A stretch of 64,000 bases of DNA from Vibrio aerogenes (GCF_024346755.1 NZ_AP024861.1:1116001-1180000), one strand, 5' to 3'. Shown: positions 1 to 8,946, counted from the stretch's first letter. Translations and numbers: made by a program. Notes: a model not told the origin generated them from the sequence alone.

Positions 1-132
1 ATGCTGACGGTGGAAGAGAAAATCGGCAAACTGGCGGCGAAAATGTCCGTGCCGCTGATTCTGTTTATCATGTTACCGATCGTGATTCTGATCGCGGTCC
101 CCGGCGTAATGAGGTTAATGTCTGGTGCCTGA
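1..132 (+). CDS. tadC: TadC-type inner-membrane platform protein of a Tad pilus (C-terminal end only)
   Basis: Only the last 43 codons are in the window; the gene enters from the left edge in frame 1. The visible part is a short amphipathic stretch followed by one long hydrophobic segment (roughly residues 17-40) ending in a small polar tail. This is the usual end of T2SSF/GspF-family platform proteins. The assignment to TadC rests mainly on the immediately following tadD-tadE-tadF-tadG order. The stop codon overlaps the proposed GTG start of tadD, suggesting translational coupling. The 43 residues alone would not distinguish TadC from TadB. Confidence 0.7.
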   Translation: MLTVEEKIGKLAAKMSVPLILFIMLPIVILIAVPGVMRLMSGA

Positions 133-1279
133 TTGTTGCAACACCTCGACTGTGAAATGCAGACTGGTGAAGCCGCGGCTGACGAGAGCTGGCTTGCGGA
201 AAAAACTCACGCTCCTGAGCTGTGCCGTTTTACTGGCAGGATGTGCATCCGGCAGCCGCCCGTTGCCTGACCGGCAGCTTTCGGATGTAAACCGGCAGGA
301 AAAAGTACTGATTGCGGCGAAAAACTATCCGGCGCTGATCGATTTTTATCAGGCCCGGTTACGGCAGGAAGAATCGGCGGTCTGGCGGGAAAAACTGGCA
401 AAAACGTATCTTGACAGCCGCGATCCGGAATCGGCGTTGTTCACTCTGCGGCCCTTATTCATACAAGGGCTGAATGGCCAGTTCACTGATGGAAAACCAG
501 CGGATGGCGAACGGACGAATGGCAAACGGACGCATGAACCTCAGTCTGATAGTGCGTATTGGAAAAATACCGCCAGACGTGAAAGCGGAAGCGGCCCCTG
601 CTTCTTCGGTGAACTCTCTTCTTCCGGCCAGTCAGACGCTGAGCCGCTCCATGTTCAGACAAGGTTTCAAACCGGGCTTCAAAACAAATCTCAAAAAAGC
701 TTTCAGAAAAGGCTGCAAACGCTGTCTGCCCGCTCACGGCTGATTGCCGCAAGTGCCTGCATGGATTTAGGCCAGGCAGCACCGGCGAAACAGTGGTTGA
801 TCAGTATTCTCCGGGATCCGGCAAATCAGGCGCATCCCGTGCCCGAAAGCGGAGAAACGGCCAATTTGCTGGGCATTATTGAAGCGCAGGCGGGCAACTA
901 CACACAGGCCAGAGACTGGTTTGTTCTGGCGCGGCGATATTTTTATGCGGATGCCAAGGTGAAAAATAATCTGGCGTTAATCGATATGCTGGAAGGACAG
1001 GACCAACAGGCCCTTCAGCGGCTGATGACCATCCCGGAACCGGATCAGGAAGACCCGCAGTTTCTGGCCAATTTGTTACTGGCCATGGCGAAAAATGGCC
1101 GGCTGGATTATCTCAAAAAGCATCTCAATCCGTCGCTGACGCAGCCCCAGATCAACATGGTTTATCAGGCGCTGCAACAGGCTGAAGTGATGCGCCCTTC
1201 AGCCGCAACGACCCCAACCAAATCTTTGCAGCCGGATACAGGAGGGACAGATGCAGCAGCGGTCTCAGTGGCGCATTAA
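125..1279 (+). CDS. tadD: TadD-like TPR lipoprotein, Flp pilus assembly
   Basis: Probable outer-membrane lipoprotein that helps assemble the Tad secretin and pilus. The GTG start at 125 has a GAGG Shine-Dalgarno at 111-114; in-frame GTGs at 152 and 167 are alternatives. A basic N-terminus leads into a hydrophobic run ending in a lipobox (LAGC, Cys about residue 40). TPR-like helices occupy the middle and C-terminus. Residues about 115-200 form an unusual hydrophilic insert rich in Gly, Lys, Asn, Gln and Ser, with repeated short nucleotide motifs at 470-720; it looks like a low-complexity expansion inside the TPR array. The gene overlaps tadC upstream and tadE downstream, so it is part of one operon. 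The identity is supported as much by gene order as by sequence. Confidence 0.75.
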   Translation: MPDCCNTSTVKCRLVKPRLTRAGLRKKLTLLSCAVLLAGCASGSRPLPDRQLSDVNRQEKVLIAAKNYPALIDFYQARLRQEESAVWREKLAKTYLDSRDPESALFTLRPLFIQGLNGQFTDGKPADGERTNGKRTHEPQSDSAYWKNTARRESGSGPCFFGELSSSGQSDAEPLHVQTRFQTGLQNKSQKSFQKRLQTLSARSRLIAASACMDLGQAAPAKQWLISILRDPANQAHPVPESGETANLLGIIEAQAGNYTQARDWFVLARRYFYADAKVKNNLALIDMLEGQDQQALQRLMTIPEPDQEDPQFLANLLLAMAKNGRLDYLKKHLNPSLTQPQINMVYQALQQAEVMRPSAATTPTKSLQPDTGGTDAAAVSVAH

Positions 1280-1796
1280 GCGTCAGGCTTGCGGTATCGC
1301 CACGATTGAATTTGTGCTTGGTTTTATGGCTTTTTGGTGGGTGTGCATGGCATGGGTGGAAATGAGCTATATGTCGTATGTATCCGCTTTGTCGGATTAT
1401 GCCGTCAGCGAAGCCGCCCGGATTGCCAAACTGGATGACTCGAATGACTGTCAGTCGGAAGGGTGTCAGACAGCTTACCTTCAGCTGTTTCAAAGTGCCT
1501 TGCAGGACCAGCAGTCATTATGGGCCCGGTTTATCGATACGTCAGATTTCACCTTTTCAATTCAGTATGTGAAAGATCAACAGGCGCTGGCACAGCTCGG
1601 AGACAATGATTGCACGGTGAATACCGGTGAATCTATCAAAGAATGTGGTACGGCGCATCACAGCACAATTGCGGTTTACCGGGTGAATTACCGCTATCAG
1701 CCGATGTTTAATTACTTCCTTGATTCGGCGCAGCTTTTTACCCGCGAAGCGATTGTGATACAGGAATATGAGCGTGACCAGTTTGAGTATGAATAA
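1251..1796 (+). CDS. tadE: TadE-like minor pseudopilin
   Basis: 181-residue TadE-family protein. After a short basic leader, a GIATIEFVL-type prepilin motif marks the cleavage and methylation site (Gly then a hydrophobic stretch with Glu at +5), followed by a single transmembrane helix with several Trp and Met. TadE proteins are processed by the TadV peptidase and are needed for Flp pilus biogenesis. A strong GGAGG lies just before the ATG at 1251. The gene overlaps the end of tadD by 29 bases and the start of tadF by 29 bases, a tight operon arrangement. Two Cys pairs in the middle could form periplasmic disulfides. Confidence 0.85.
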   Translation: MQQRSQWRIKRQACGIATIEFVLGFMAFWWVCMAWVEMSYMSYVSALSDYAVSEAARIAKLDDSNDCQSEGCQTAYLQLFQSALQDQQSLWARFIDTSDFTFSIQYVKDQQALAQLGDNDCTVNTGESIKECGTAHHSTIAVYRVNYRYQPMFNYFLDSAQLFTREAIVIQEYERDQFEYE

Positions 1797-2349
1797 TTTG
1801 AGTATGAATAAGATACAGCGGGGTAATTTCACCGTTGAATTTGCCATTATCGGGGTGGTGCTCAGCCTGCTGCTGACCTTCAGTGCCGATGTGATCGTCA
1901 AGCTGTCCGGTAAAGGGAAACTGGATCGGCTGTCTTATGCCATGGTGAATTTACTTAAAGAAAGAACTCAGCTCTATGAAGAGAATTATGTGCCGGATCA
2001 GGACAGTGTTGATCTGATTGTGACCATTGCGACTGGTTCCCTGCAACGCACGATGGGCCGGTTTAATCCGCTCAACTTTGGCTATCTGATTGAGTCGGTG
2101 ACCTTTGATGCGCAACAGAATGCCACCTATACCACTTTTCCGTCGGGCACGGCGTCATTGAGCGGTATTCAGTGTGTCCTGCGGGAGCCGCTGAGTCAGA
2201 TGACTTATCTGTCAAAGATGACGACATGGGGGCGGCGGTCCGCTTTGTACCGGGTGACGCTGTGTTACAACACAGACAACTGGATCGGGCAGTTACTCCA
2301 TGTGGACTTTATCCGGATTCAGTCGGATGCCGTGAGTATCGGGAGGTAG
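1768..2349 (+). CDS. tadF: TadF-like minor pseudopilin
   Basis: 193-residue TadE/TadF-family protein. The N-terminus carries a RGNFTVEFAI prepilin-type motif directly before one hydrophobic helix, then a mainly polar periplasmic region. The start at 1768 (ATG after CAGGA) is preferred; in-frame ATGs at 1789 and 1804 are alternatives, and the bases around the start repeat a short motif that encodes SLSMNN/NLSMNK. Located between tadE and tadG with overlap on the left and a two-base gap on the right. Two Cys near the C-terminus may form a disulfide. Confidence 0.78.
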   Translation: MSVTSLSMNNLSMNKIQRGNFTVEFAIIGVVLSLLLTFSADVIVKLSGKGKLDRLSYAMVNLLKERTQLYEENYVPDQDSVDLIVTIATGSLQRTMGRFNPLNFGYLIESVTFDAQQNATYTTFPSGTASLSGIQCVLREPLSQMTYLSKMTTWGRRSALYRVTLCYNTDNWIGQLLHVDFIRIQSDAVSIGR

Positions 2350-2351
2350 CA

Positions 2352-3716
2352 ATGCACAGCCGGATGATGACGCAGCGGGGACATGCCGCAATGCTGTTTG
2401 CCATGATGGTTCCTGTGTTGTCCGGGATCTTTATTCTGGGAACAGACGGGGCACGGGCACTGCAATACAAAGCGCGCATGATGGATGCCTCTGAGGCGGC
2501 TATTCTTGCAATTTCTGCGCATGCCGCATCCAATTCAGGGGAGCAGGGCAGTGATGAAAACCGGCAGATAGCAGCAGATTTTTACGCCGCATATTTTCCG
2601 GATCTCGGAATTGAAACCCCCGCCGATATGGCGCGCTTACAGGTTGTACGCCTCAACTGTGAGCAGATTGATGCTTGCCGGAATAGTGACGGACCCCGTT
2701 TCTTTCAGTATCAGCTGTCTGCCCGGCTGTCATTTCCCAGCTGGTTTCCCGGCAATGATGCCATTGTCGGGTTTGGTGAAACCATTGATGTATCCGGTGA
2801 CAGCACTTCGCGCAAGTATCAGAGTAATGCCATCGATGTGATGCTGGCAGCAGATTTTTCCGGCTCAATGGACGATTACTGGGATGGGGGAACAAAGAGA
2901 AAATATCAGGATTTGATTGATATCGTCCTCGATGTGGCTGATGAACTGGATGCATTTAACTCGCTGAATATACCCGGTAAAACCAATACGCTCGGTATTG
3001 CGCCTTACAGTCATTATGTGCGTCGAAGAGCTGGAAGTGAGCGGTGTAATAACAAAAGACGCACTATATCGCAGGGATTAGGACATGTTGAGCATTTGAG
3101 GTTTCAACGGAACAGACAGGTCGATTATCCAGACACCATCTCCAAAATGCAGACTTTGCCTTATACTGAGGATGATATATGTGCAGTTAATTACTCTACT
3201 GTAGGTTATTTTCATAGTATTCCGCTAACCCACTATATCAATTCTGGTCACAATAATGCCGAATCATTTATCACTCAAATAAGACGTTTCTGGCCAAAAG
3301 GTGGAACAGCATCTTATCTTGGATTGATTGAGTCATACAAGTTACTGCAATCAGGAACGAACAGTAAAAAATTACTGATTATTTTATCTGATGGTGTGGA
3401 CACCGGAAATTATACTCCAATAGGTAGAACCGGCCCCAGATGGACCAGAGAGTGGAGAAATACTTATGCTGGTATTGGTAACCATTTAGTGATCGACTAC
3501 GGTTTGTGCGAAAAAATTAAGAGCAACCTGTCAGTTGACGGGGATACAGCTGAAATTTACATGATCGGTTTTGATTATCAGCAGGGAAAGACGAATACAG
3601 CTTTAGATGAATGTGTTGGTGAAGATAACATCTTCTATGCCAGGAATAAAACGGAAATACTGAACCGGATTTTGTCACTGGTTGCTGAAGAAATTGGTCA
3701 TTTAAAACAGGAGTAA
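2352..3716 (+). CDS. tadG: TadG-like pilus assembly protein with von Willebrand factor A domain
   Basis: 454 residues. The N-terminus has a short basic leader, a RGHAAMLFAMMVP-type TadE-like motif and one transmembrane helix. From about residue 160 there is a von Willebrand factor A domain with a MIDAS motif DFSGS near residue 168 and a later LSDGVD strand-loop, which usually binds a metal ion and a protein ligand. TadG proteins anchor or regulate Flp pili. I chose the ATG at 2352, preceded by GGAGG, rather than the far upstream start of the open frame, which lies inside tadF. The second half (about 3000-3700) is noticeably more AT-rich than the first, which may mean this domain was exchanged. 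Confidence 0.82.
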   Translation: MHSRMMTQRGHAAMLFAMMVPVLSGIFILGTDGARALQYKARMMDASEAAILAISAHAASNSGEQGSDENRQIAADFYAAYFPDLGIETPADMARLQVVRLNCEQIDACRNSDGPRFFQYQLSARLSFPSWFPGNDAIVGFGETIDVSGDSTSRKYQSNAIDVMLAADFSGSMDDYWDGGTKRKYQDLIDIVLDVADELDAFNSLNIPGKTNTLGIAPYSHYVRRRAGSERCNNKRRTISQGLGHVEHLRFQRNRQVDYPDTISKMQTLPYTEDDICAVNYSTVGYFHSIPLTHYINSGHNNAESFITQIRRFWPKGGTASYLGLIESYKLLQSGTNSKKLLIILSDGVDTGNYTPIGRTGPRWTREWRNTYAGIGNHLVIDYGLCEKIKSNLSVDGDTAEIYMIGFDYQQGKTNTALDECVGEDNIFYARNKTEILNRILSLVAEEIGHLKQE

Positions 3717-3719
3717 AAC

Positions 3720-4433
3720 ATGTTGAATTTGTTCCGGCTGCTGATGATGGCAGGATGCCTGTTTGTCACGGTTTCGTCTGTTGCCGGGGAACAGGACAAT
3801 CACCTGGTCCGGTTTTGTGACAAACCGGGATTGACCGTGAAAGAAGAAATTTACGACGGTGACGCCGTCCGGGTTTCTTTACACCGGGGGACCCGAATGC
3901 GCATGGTTGCCGGGGGGCATTCTTCTGTCCGGGAGCAGCTGGCGGATGAACTGAAACATCTCGGGGTGACTCAAACATGTGCGTCATATTTTCTCGCTCA
4001 AGGCCGCTCGTCAGAGGGGGTCTCACCTGAAAAGCCATTACCAGAGAAGCTATCACCAAAGGCGCTATCACCAAAGACGCTATCCCTTCAAAAAGAGAAG
4101 GGAAACACGGCGGGCCGGGTGTATTTTCATTTTGACAGCCATATGCTCACGCCTGCTTCTGTGGCGGTGCTTGACCGTTTGCTGGCGAAGATTCAGGCAG
4201 ACAGCCGGATTGTACTGGCAGGGAATACGGATGCAACTGGTCCGGATGGCTATAATTTTTCACTGGGACTCAAACGGGCTGCATCGGTCCGGCGTTACCT
4301 GACGCAACATCATATTGACAAGAAACAGACGCAGGTTATCAGTTATGGTGAAAATCATCCGGTTGCGGGGAATTCATCTTCGCAGGGACGTCAGCAGAAC
4401 CGGCGGGTTGATATTGTTGTTTATGAACAGTGA
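3720..4433 (+). CDS. OmpA-family peptidoglycan-binding protein of the Tad locus
   Basis: 237 residues with a signal peptide (about 1-22, ending VAG). The C-terminal half from about residue 130 is a clear OmpA-C/MotB-type peptidoglycan-associating domain: FHFDS, a GNTDATG loop, a LKRAASVRRYL helix and a final RQQNRRVD motif. Between them is a repeated linker built from PEK/LSPK units (about residues 100-120), encoded by near-identical short repeats at 4020-4095. It starts three bases after tadG with an AGGAG ribosome site, so it is the last gene of this Tad operon and probably fixes the machine to the cell wall. Confidence 0.85.
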   Translation: MLNLFRLLMMAGCLFVTVSSVAGEQDNHLVRFCDKPGLTVKEEIYDGDAVRVSLHRGTRMRMVAGGHSSVREQLADELKHLGVTQTCASYFLAQGRSSEGVSPEKPLPEKLSPKALSPKTLSLQKEKGNTAGRVYFHFDSHMLTPASVAVLDRLLAKIQADSRIVLAGNTDATGPDGYNFSLGLKRAASVRRYLTQHHIDKKQTQVISYGENHPVAGNSSSQGRQQNRRVDIVVYEQ

Positions 4434-4574
4434 CCTGCGGTAAGAATGGATGGTTAAATCTCAACAAAACCATGTGTTTATTATGGATAAATGGGTTAAA
4501 AATGAATGCGTTGCGTCATAGTTTTTACTCGTCGTATTTGCTGTTTGGTAAGCGGTTTTTCATACTTGTATTGA

Positions 4575-5516
4575 ATGAAAATCAATCACCTTATGTGGGT
4601 AAGGTCTGAAGTTCCGGGGGATATTCTGAACAAACGCAGCCTGATTATCCTGTTTTTGATGCTTTGCCAGTATGCCTTTGGTGCGCCTGCTTTTGCGTCA
4701 GCCATCTCTGAGGCAACTTCTGAGCCGGTCATTGTTTCGACAGTGAATTACCCGCCTTATATCTATCCGGAACAGTTGCTCCCCCTTGGCTATGGTCTGG
4801 GCAGAGATATTGTGAGTGAATCTTTTGCGCTGGTGAATCTTCCGGCTGAGTTTCAGGTTTTGCCCATGTCGAGAAATGTCTGGTCGCTGAGGGAGGGGCG
4901 GGTGAATGCGAATCTCGGTGTCTCCGGCTGGTTTCAGGCGGATGGGATGTCAGCGCAGATTGACAATGTTGACATTCTGAACATGAATTTCGTTTTATTC
5001 TATAAACGTCAGCGCTTTCCGGATGGTTTCTCCTTCAGTCAGTTATCCGGCTTATCGCCCTATACAATTGGCAATGTCCGTGGCAGTGCCACGACCCGGA
5101 TTGTGGAACGGGCGGGTCTGAATGTCTCGTATGCCAGCCGGATTGTTCAGAATCTGAGAAAACTGGAAGCAGGACGAATCGACTTTGCGATTGCCGTTGA
5201 TCTGGCAGGATGGCAGATTATTCATGAGCATTTTCCGGATAAAATGCATGAGTTTGCCACGATTAAACAGCCGATTCTGACCGTGCCGCTGGCCGTGATT
5301 TTCAGAAAAGAAGATCAGGTGTTGAAAGACAAATTCATCCACGGATTTCAGCAGCTCATCGCCAGTAAACGTTACATTCAGATTCTGCAAAAGTATTATC
5401 ATCATGTCCGTATTGACAGACAGGATATTCCCCGATCCGTTTATGCTCAGTTTGATGATTCCTGTCCTGAACTGACCGATCTCCTTGACGGAGAAGATTC
5501 ACTGACACGGCAGTAA
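4575..5516 (+). CDS. Periplasmic solute-binding protein, family 3 type
   Basis: About 313 residues, similar in layout to the amino-acid ABC transporter substrate-binding fold (SBP_bac_3): a VNYPPYIY strand near the start, a GLGRDIV helix and a GNVRGSAT loop typical of the ligand cleft. No permease or ATPase is adjacent, so it may be an orphan sensor or binding protein. The start is uncertain: the ATG at 4575 has no clear ribosome site and the signal peptide (LIILFLMLCQYAFGAPAFA) begins about 20 residues later, so the true start could be a non-ATG codon near 4626, which has a GGGGGA 5 bases upstream. The ligand is unknown. Confidence 0.7.
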   Translation: MKINHLMWVRSEVPGDILNKRSLIILFLMLCQYAFGAPAFASAISEATSEPVIVSTVNYPPYIYPEQLLPLGYGLGRDIVSESFALVNLPAEFQVLPMSRNVWSLREGRVNANLGVSGWFQADGMSAQIDNVDILNMNFVLFYKRQRFPDGFSFSQLSGLSPYTIGNVRGSATTRIVERAGLNVSYASRIVQNLRKLEAGRIDFAIAVDLAGWQIIHEHFPDKMHEFATIKQPILTVPLAVIFRKEDQVLKDKFIHGFQQLIASKRYIQILQKYYHHVRIDRQDIPRSVYAQFDDSCPELTDLLDGEDSLTRQ

Positions 5517-5702
5517 ATATTTCCTTTCATCGTTTTTGTACCCCGGCAACCTGAAAAGACAACCTGGCTGGTATTTCATACAAATGTGAATGGTGCTGGT
5601 TGCATGGTCTTATTTACAGTCTGAACTGTTATCCATCTCTGCGTATCTTTATTCAACGACATTTATAATCAAAATGAAATCACGTTTTAAAAAGGTAATG
5701 AT

Positions 5703-6893
5703 ATGAAATGGAAAGGTTTACTCTGTGCCGCCTGTCTGCTCGCTGGTGTATCCGGGATTCAGGCTGCACCAGAGAGTGATTATCAGCATCAGGCGCTGAC
5801 GAAGGATATGTTGCCGGTCTTTTATCCGGCTTTGAAGCAGCAGATGACTTACCCGATGTCATGGCTCAGCGGGCATTTCAGAAATTTTGACCAGTGGCGG
5901 CATGAAGCCCGCAAACAGCTGCGTCAGGCTTTGCTGACGCCGGATTCCCATGTCGATTTTCAGCCTGAAGTGCTCGATACCATCGACCGGGGCAGCTATG
6001 TCGGTTATCAGCTGGCATTCAATCTGACCGATGAAAGCCGGGTTTCTGCGCTAATGCTGGTACCGAAGACGAAAGGCCGGCATGCTGCTGCGATTTTGTT
6101 ACATGACCACGGCGCAAAATTTGATATCGGTAAAGAAAAAATGATCAAACCCTGGGGCGATGAACAGAAACTGGCCTCCGCGCAGGCGTGGTCAGATAAA
6201 TTCTTCACCGGACGGTTTGTCGGTGACGAAATGGCCAAACTCGGATATGTGGTGATTGCGGTCGATGCGCTGGGCTGGGGAGATCGTGGTCCGATGGCTT
6301 ATGAAAAGCAGCAGGCACTGGCCAGTAACTTCTTTAATCTGGGACGTTCACTGGCGGGGAATATGGCTTATGAGGACATGCGGGCGTTTGATTTTCTGGC
6401 ATCCCGGCCGGAAGTCGACCCGGAGCGGGTTGCGATCGTCGGTTTCTCGATGGGCTCATACCGTGCATGGCAACTGGCGGCATTACGTCCGCAGGCCGCT
6501 GCAACGGTTGCGGATTCATGGATGGGGACTTATGAAGGGCTGATGACACCGGGAAATAATGTATTGCGGGGACAGTCCGCGTATTACATGATGCATCCGG
6601 GATTGCCGCAGCTGATGGACTTTCCGGATATTGCCGGGATAGCGGCACCCAAGCCGATGCTGGTGTTTAATGGCGGTCAGGACAAACTTTTCCCGCATGC
6701 TGCTGTAGAACAGGCGTATCAGAAGCTGCATCAGATCTGGCGCAGTCAGCATGCGGAAAACCATCTGGTGACCAAAGTCTGGCCGAAGCTCGGGCATGTA
6801 TTTTATAAAGCGCAACAGCTCGAAGCATTTGACTGGCTCAAACAGTGGGTTCATCCGGAGCTGGTTCAGCAGCAGGTTAGTTCTGAACATTGA
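5703..6893 (+). CDS. Secreted alpha/beta-hydrolase (Abhydrolase_7-like esterase)
   Basis: 396 residues with a good signal peptide (cleavage near residue 22, IQAAPE). The alpha/beta-hydrolase core shows the nucleophile elbow GFSMGS at about residue 247, a likely acid in the FNGGQDKLF segment and a likely catalytic His in the KLGHVF motif near the end. This pattern (nucleophile followed by YRAW) fits the Abhydrolase_7 group, which sits near acetyl-xylan and other carbohydrate esterases. The neighbouring polysaccharide lyases suggest removal of acetyl or other ester groups from plant or algal polymers; this is inference. The ATG follows AAGGTAATGAT. No operon partner on the same strand is close. 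Confidence 0.72.
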   Translation: MKWKGLLCAACLLAGVSGIQAAPESDYQHQALTKDMLPVFYPALKQQMTYPMSWLSGHFRNFDQWRHEARKQLRQALLTPDSHVDFQPEVLDTIDRGSYVGYQLAFNLTDESRVSALMLVPKTKGRHAAAILLHDHGAKFDIGKEKMIKPWGDEQKLASAQAWSDKFFTGRFVGDEMAKLGYVVIAVDALGWGDRGPMAYEKQQALASNFFNLGRSLAGNMAYEDMRAFDFLASRPEVDPERVAIVGFSMGSYRAWQLAALRPQAAATVADSWMGTYEGLMTPGNNVLRGQSAYYMMHPGLPQLMDFPDIAGIAAPKPMLVFNGGQDKLFPHAAVEQAYQKLHQIWRSQHAENHLVTKVWPKLGHVFYKAQQLEAFDWLKQWVHPELVQQQVSSEH

Positions 6894-7068
6894 TAATCAC
6901 GCGTTTGTAGCGGGTCAGTCTGGGGCTGCCGTGATCGGTGACTGCAAGAATGATAGGCATGGTGCCGGTGCCCGGTTGATTGACCCGTTTGGCTTTGACG
7001 GTCAGCCAGGCTTTGGCCTGATCGGCATTGTTGATGTTGAGTTTGACGCCACTGTCAGAACACATCAA
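6877..7068 (-). pseudogene. Out-of-frame remnant of the DUF1593 protein C-terminal domain
   Basis: On the minus strand just after the DUF1593 gene, this stretch encodes a conserved ending: DSGVKLNI, then a helix-like NNADQAKAWLTV and a final strand VTDHGSPRLTRYKRVII. That is the usual last part of the Ig-like C-terminal domain of Sde182/DUF1593 proteins. It is in a different frame from the upstream gene, and much of the expected beginning of that domain is missing between 7068 and 7115. The best reading is a deletion plus frameshift that cut the parent gene and left this tail untranslated. It has no start codon or ribosome site of its own that I trust. Confidence 0.6.
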
Positions 7069-7115
7069 TCCTGAGTTGGGGGATGACCGGTGACCACCGG
7101 TCTGTGATCAATCCG

Positions 7116-8432
7116 TTATTTGGGTCCGGCACAACGACGCATACTGGCAGCAAAGTCTTCGAGAAATTCATGCCGCCACCTACTGACGGTTTTGGCTCCC
7201 TGATGTTCTCCTTCAGCCAGCTGTGGATCCGGATTATCAGTCCACCAGTCAGGGTAGCGGGGCGAAGGTTCAGTGCTCCGTTCTGCTGGCGGCTGGAATG
7301 AAGTAAAACTGCCGGTTTGACCATTGAGTTCCGGAATCTCACTTTCAACCGAATAGTGATTCAGCGTGGCTTTTTTCGGGCAACACCGGAAGCACATCGC
7401 TTCACCATTCCAGTAACCGGGCAACCGCTGATTCTCAAACTTCAGATAAGATGCCATTTCACGGTTGCCGGGATTGGCAGTCAGCCTGAATTCAACCACA
7501 CTGAAACGCTCGACCCGGTCAGCTGCGGTCGTCAGATGATCAAACACGACGTGAGGCCGTGCCCATGCCCGGACAAACTGTCCGCCCCAGCCGGGAGATG
7601 ATGGATCTGAAGTGTCATTATTTAATACCCAGGCGACAGAAGGCGTGTCTCCCATCTTTATTTTTCCACCCAGCTTGGTTGCGAAGTATTGTCCCAGCAT
7701 CCCATAGGGGGCGACATGCTGTGTGACGAAGCCGGTGTTGCCGAGATCATCACTTTGGTCGCCGCCGGTAAACCAGCCGCGATAGGTTGAGTTGGCTTCA
7801 ATCATATTCAGGGCCGGGAAATGGTCGGCAATGTATTGATAGGCATCGGCGGACCACTTCTTATTGGGACCGCCGATGTAATAAACCCTGAGTCCGGGCA
7901 GAATATCCGGTGCATCATGCAGCGCCTGCGCTAAATCATCGATGCCTCCCCAGACCAGGACATGCAAAGGGCGTGGATCCGGCTTGCGGGCACATTGCAC
8001 GATCAGCTCAGAACCTTCCGTGCTTTGACCAAATCCGGCATAGCCCTGGGAGGGCACTGAACCTTGCTTCGTGATTTGTCGCAATGCGGCCGGGGCCGGA
8101 TAGTTTGAAGACCACGTTTTCAGGTTCGGATAGTCCTGTGCATAGATGTCGATCACATCCAGAATATCCTGTTTTCTTCCCGGCCCAAACGGGGACGAAA
8201 TCAGCCCTTCAATGTCAATTCTGTCAGCACTGACCAGCAGGTGAACCATGGATTGAAAATCATCCGGATCGGTTCCCCCGACATCGGTTGAAACGATCAC
8301 TCGTCGTCTGGAAGTCATCGCCGGGATGCTTTGAGACAGGCCGGATGCCAGAGAGTATCGTGGCATCATGGCTGAAATCACTGTTGAAAAAGACAGCGCC
8401 ATCCCACCGGCTATCAGGTGACGGCGTGTCAT
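7116..8432 (-). CDS. DUF1593 (Sde182-like, nucleoside-hydrolase fold) Tat-exported protein, C-terminally truncated
   Basis: 438 residues from the preferred ATG at 8432, which has AGGAAC six bases upstream and places a Tat motif (TRRHLIAGG) directly at the N-terminus; an ATG at 8483 adds 17 residues. The body is a DUF1593 domain: STDVGGTDPDDFQS resembles the calcium-binding Asp cluster of nucleoside hydrolases, and HVLVWGGIDDLAQAL and YIGGPN are typical. Family members are secreted, often cellulose-associated proteins of unknown reaction. The reading frame stops after RRCAGPK, where homologues continue into an Ig-like domain; the end of that domain survives out of frame at 6877-7068. The catalytic part looks intact, so the product may still work. 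Confidence 0.8.
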   Translation of the reverse strand: MTRRHLIAGGMALSFSTVISAMMPRYSLASGLSQSIPAMTSRRRVIVSTDVGGTDPDDFQSMVHLLVSADRIDIEGLISSPFGPGRKQDILDVIDIYAQDYPNLKTWSSNYPAPAALRQITKQGSVPSQGYAGFGQSTEGSELIVQCARKPDPRPLHVLVWGGIDDLAQALHDAPDILPGLRVYYIGGPNKKWSADAYQYIADHFPALNMIEANSTYRGWFTGGDQSDDLGNTGFVTQHVAPYGMLGQYFATKLGGKIKMGDTPSVAWVLNNDTSDPSSPGWGGQFVRAWARPHVVFDHLTTAADRVERFSVVEFRLTANPGNREMASYLKFENQRLPGYWNGEAMCFRCCPKKATLNHYSVESEIPELNGQTGSFTSFQPPAERSTEPSPRYPDWWTDNPDPQLAEGEHQGAKTVSRWRHEFLEDFAASMRRCAGPK

Positions 8433-8782
8433 ATTTGTTCCTGATGAGTTTTGTTGCAGTTGATTGATATCTCTCTTTTTCATGGTTTGGTTCTCTGTCG
8501 GTGCCGGAAATGGCAGACACCTTCATCAGCGGGTCATCATCCGGTATTTGTTATCGATAGGGATATAGCATATTGATTTAAAATATATTATCTTAAAAAT
8601 AATTGTTGCATATAAAAAACGCATCTAATGTGACTTGATGCATAAAATATTTTATTTGTATCATCTGACTGATATTCATTCACTCAATAAACGCTGTTGC
8701 TAACGAATTTATTTATAAGTTGAATCAATAGGAAAGGGGCAATCACATAACAATAGTTAGATATGCATTATAGTGCTCATGG

Positions 8783-8810
8783 TTGATTATTATCCACTTG
8801 GAATAATCAA
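8783..8810. promoter_or_regulatory. Inverted repeat, possible operator
   Basis: Arms TTGATTATT and AATAATCAA are exact complements separated by 10 bases. It lies about 140 bases upstream of the pectate lyase start. It has no T-run, so an operator is more likely than a terminator. Confidence 0.4.
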
Positions 8811-8901
8811 TCCGATCAGAATAAATATTCGAATCTGAATTCAATAACGGAAAGAGACGGGTTTTGATCCTCAGAGATTGCACAGGCGCCAGACTCTTTC
8901 A

Positions 8902-8926
8902 ATCAATTTGTTGATGACAAATTGAT
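8902..8926. promoter_or_regulatory. Inverted repeat just upstream of pectate lyase, possible operator
   Basis: Arms ATCAATTTG and CAAATTGAT are exact complements with a 7-base spacer, 20 bases before the ATG at 8947. The position would let a repressor block transcription or early elongation. The 25-base size is typical of a dimeric regulator site. Confidence 0.4.
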
Positions 8927-8946
8927 ACACAGCAAAATGGTGAATT

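Larger units (their letters stand above)
8433..8946. promoter_or_regulatory. Divergent intergenic region between the DUF1593 gene and pectate lyase
   Basis: About 460-510 bases, very AT-rich, with no credible gene. It contains two perfect inverted repeats with 9-base arms (8783-8810 and 8902-8926, the second ending 20 bases before the pectate lyase start) and an imperfect GCATC/GATGC repeat at 8621-8642 that overlaps a partial CRP-like half-site (TGTGA). Such repeats suit regulator binding for a sugar-induced lyase, but I cannot name the regulator from sequence. Confidence 0.5.

Noticed and set aside
2172..2351. Longer start for tadG
   Set aside because: The extra residues are out-of-frame translation of tadF; the ATG at 2352 has GGAGG before it.
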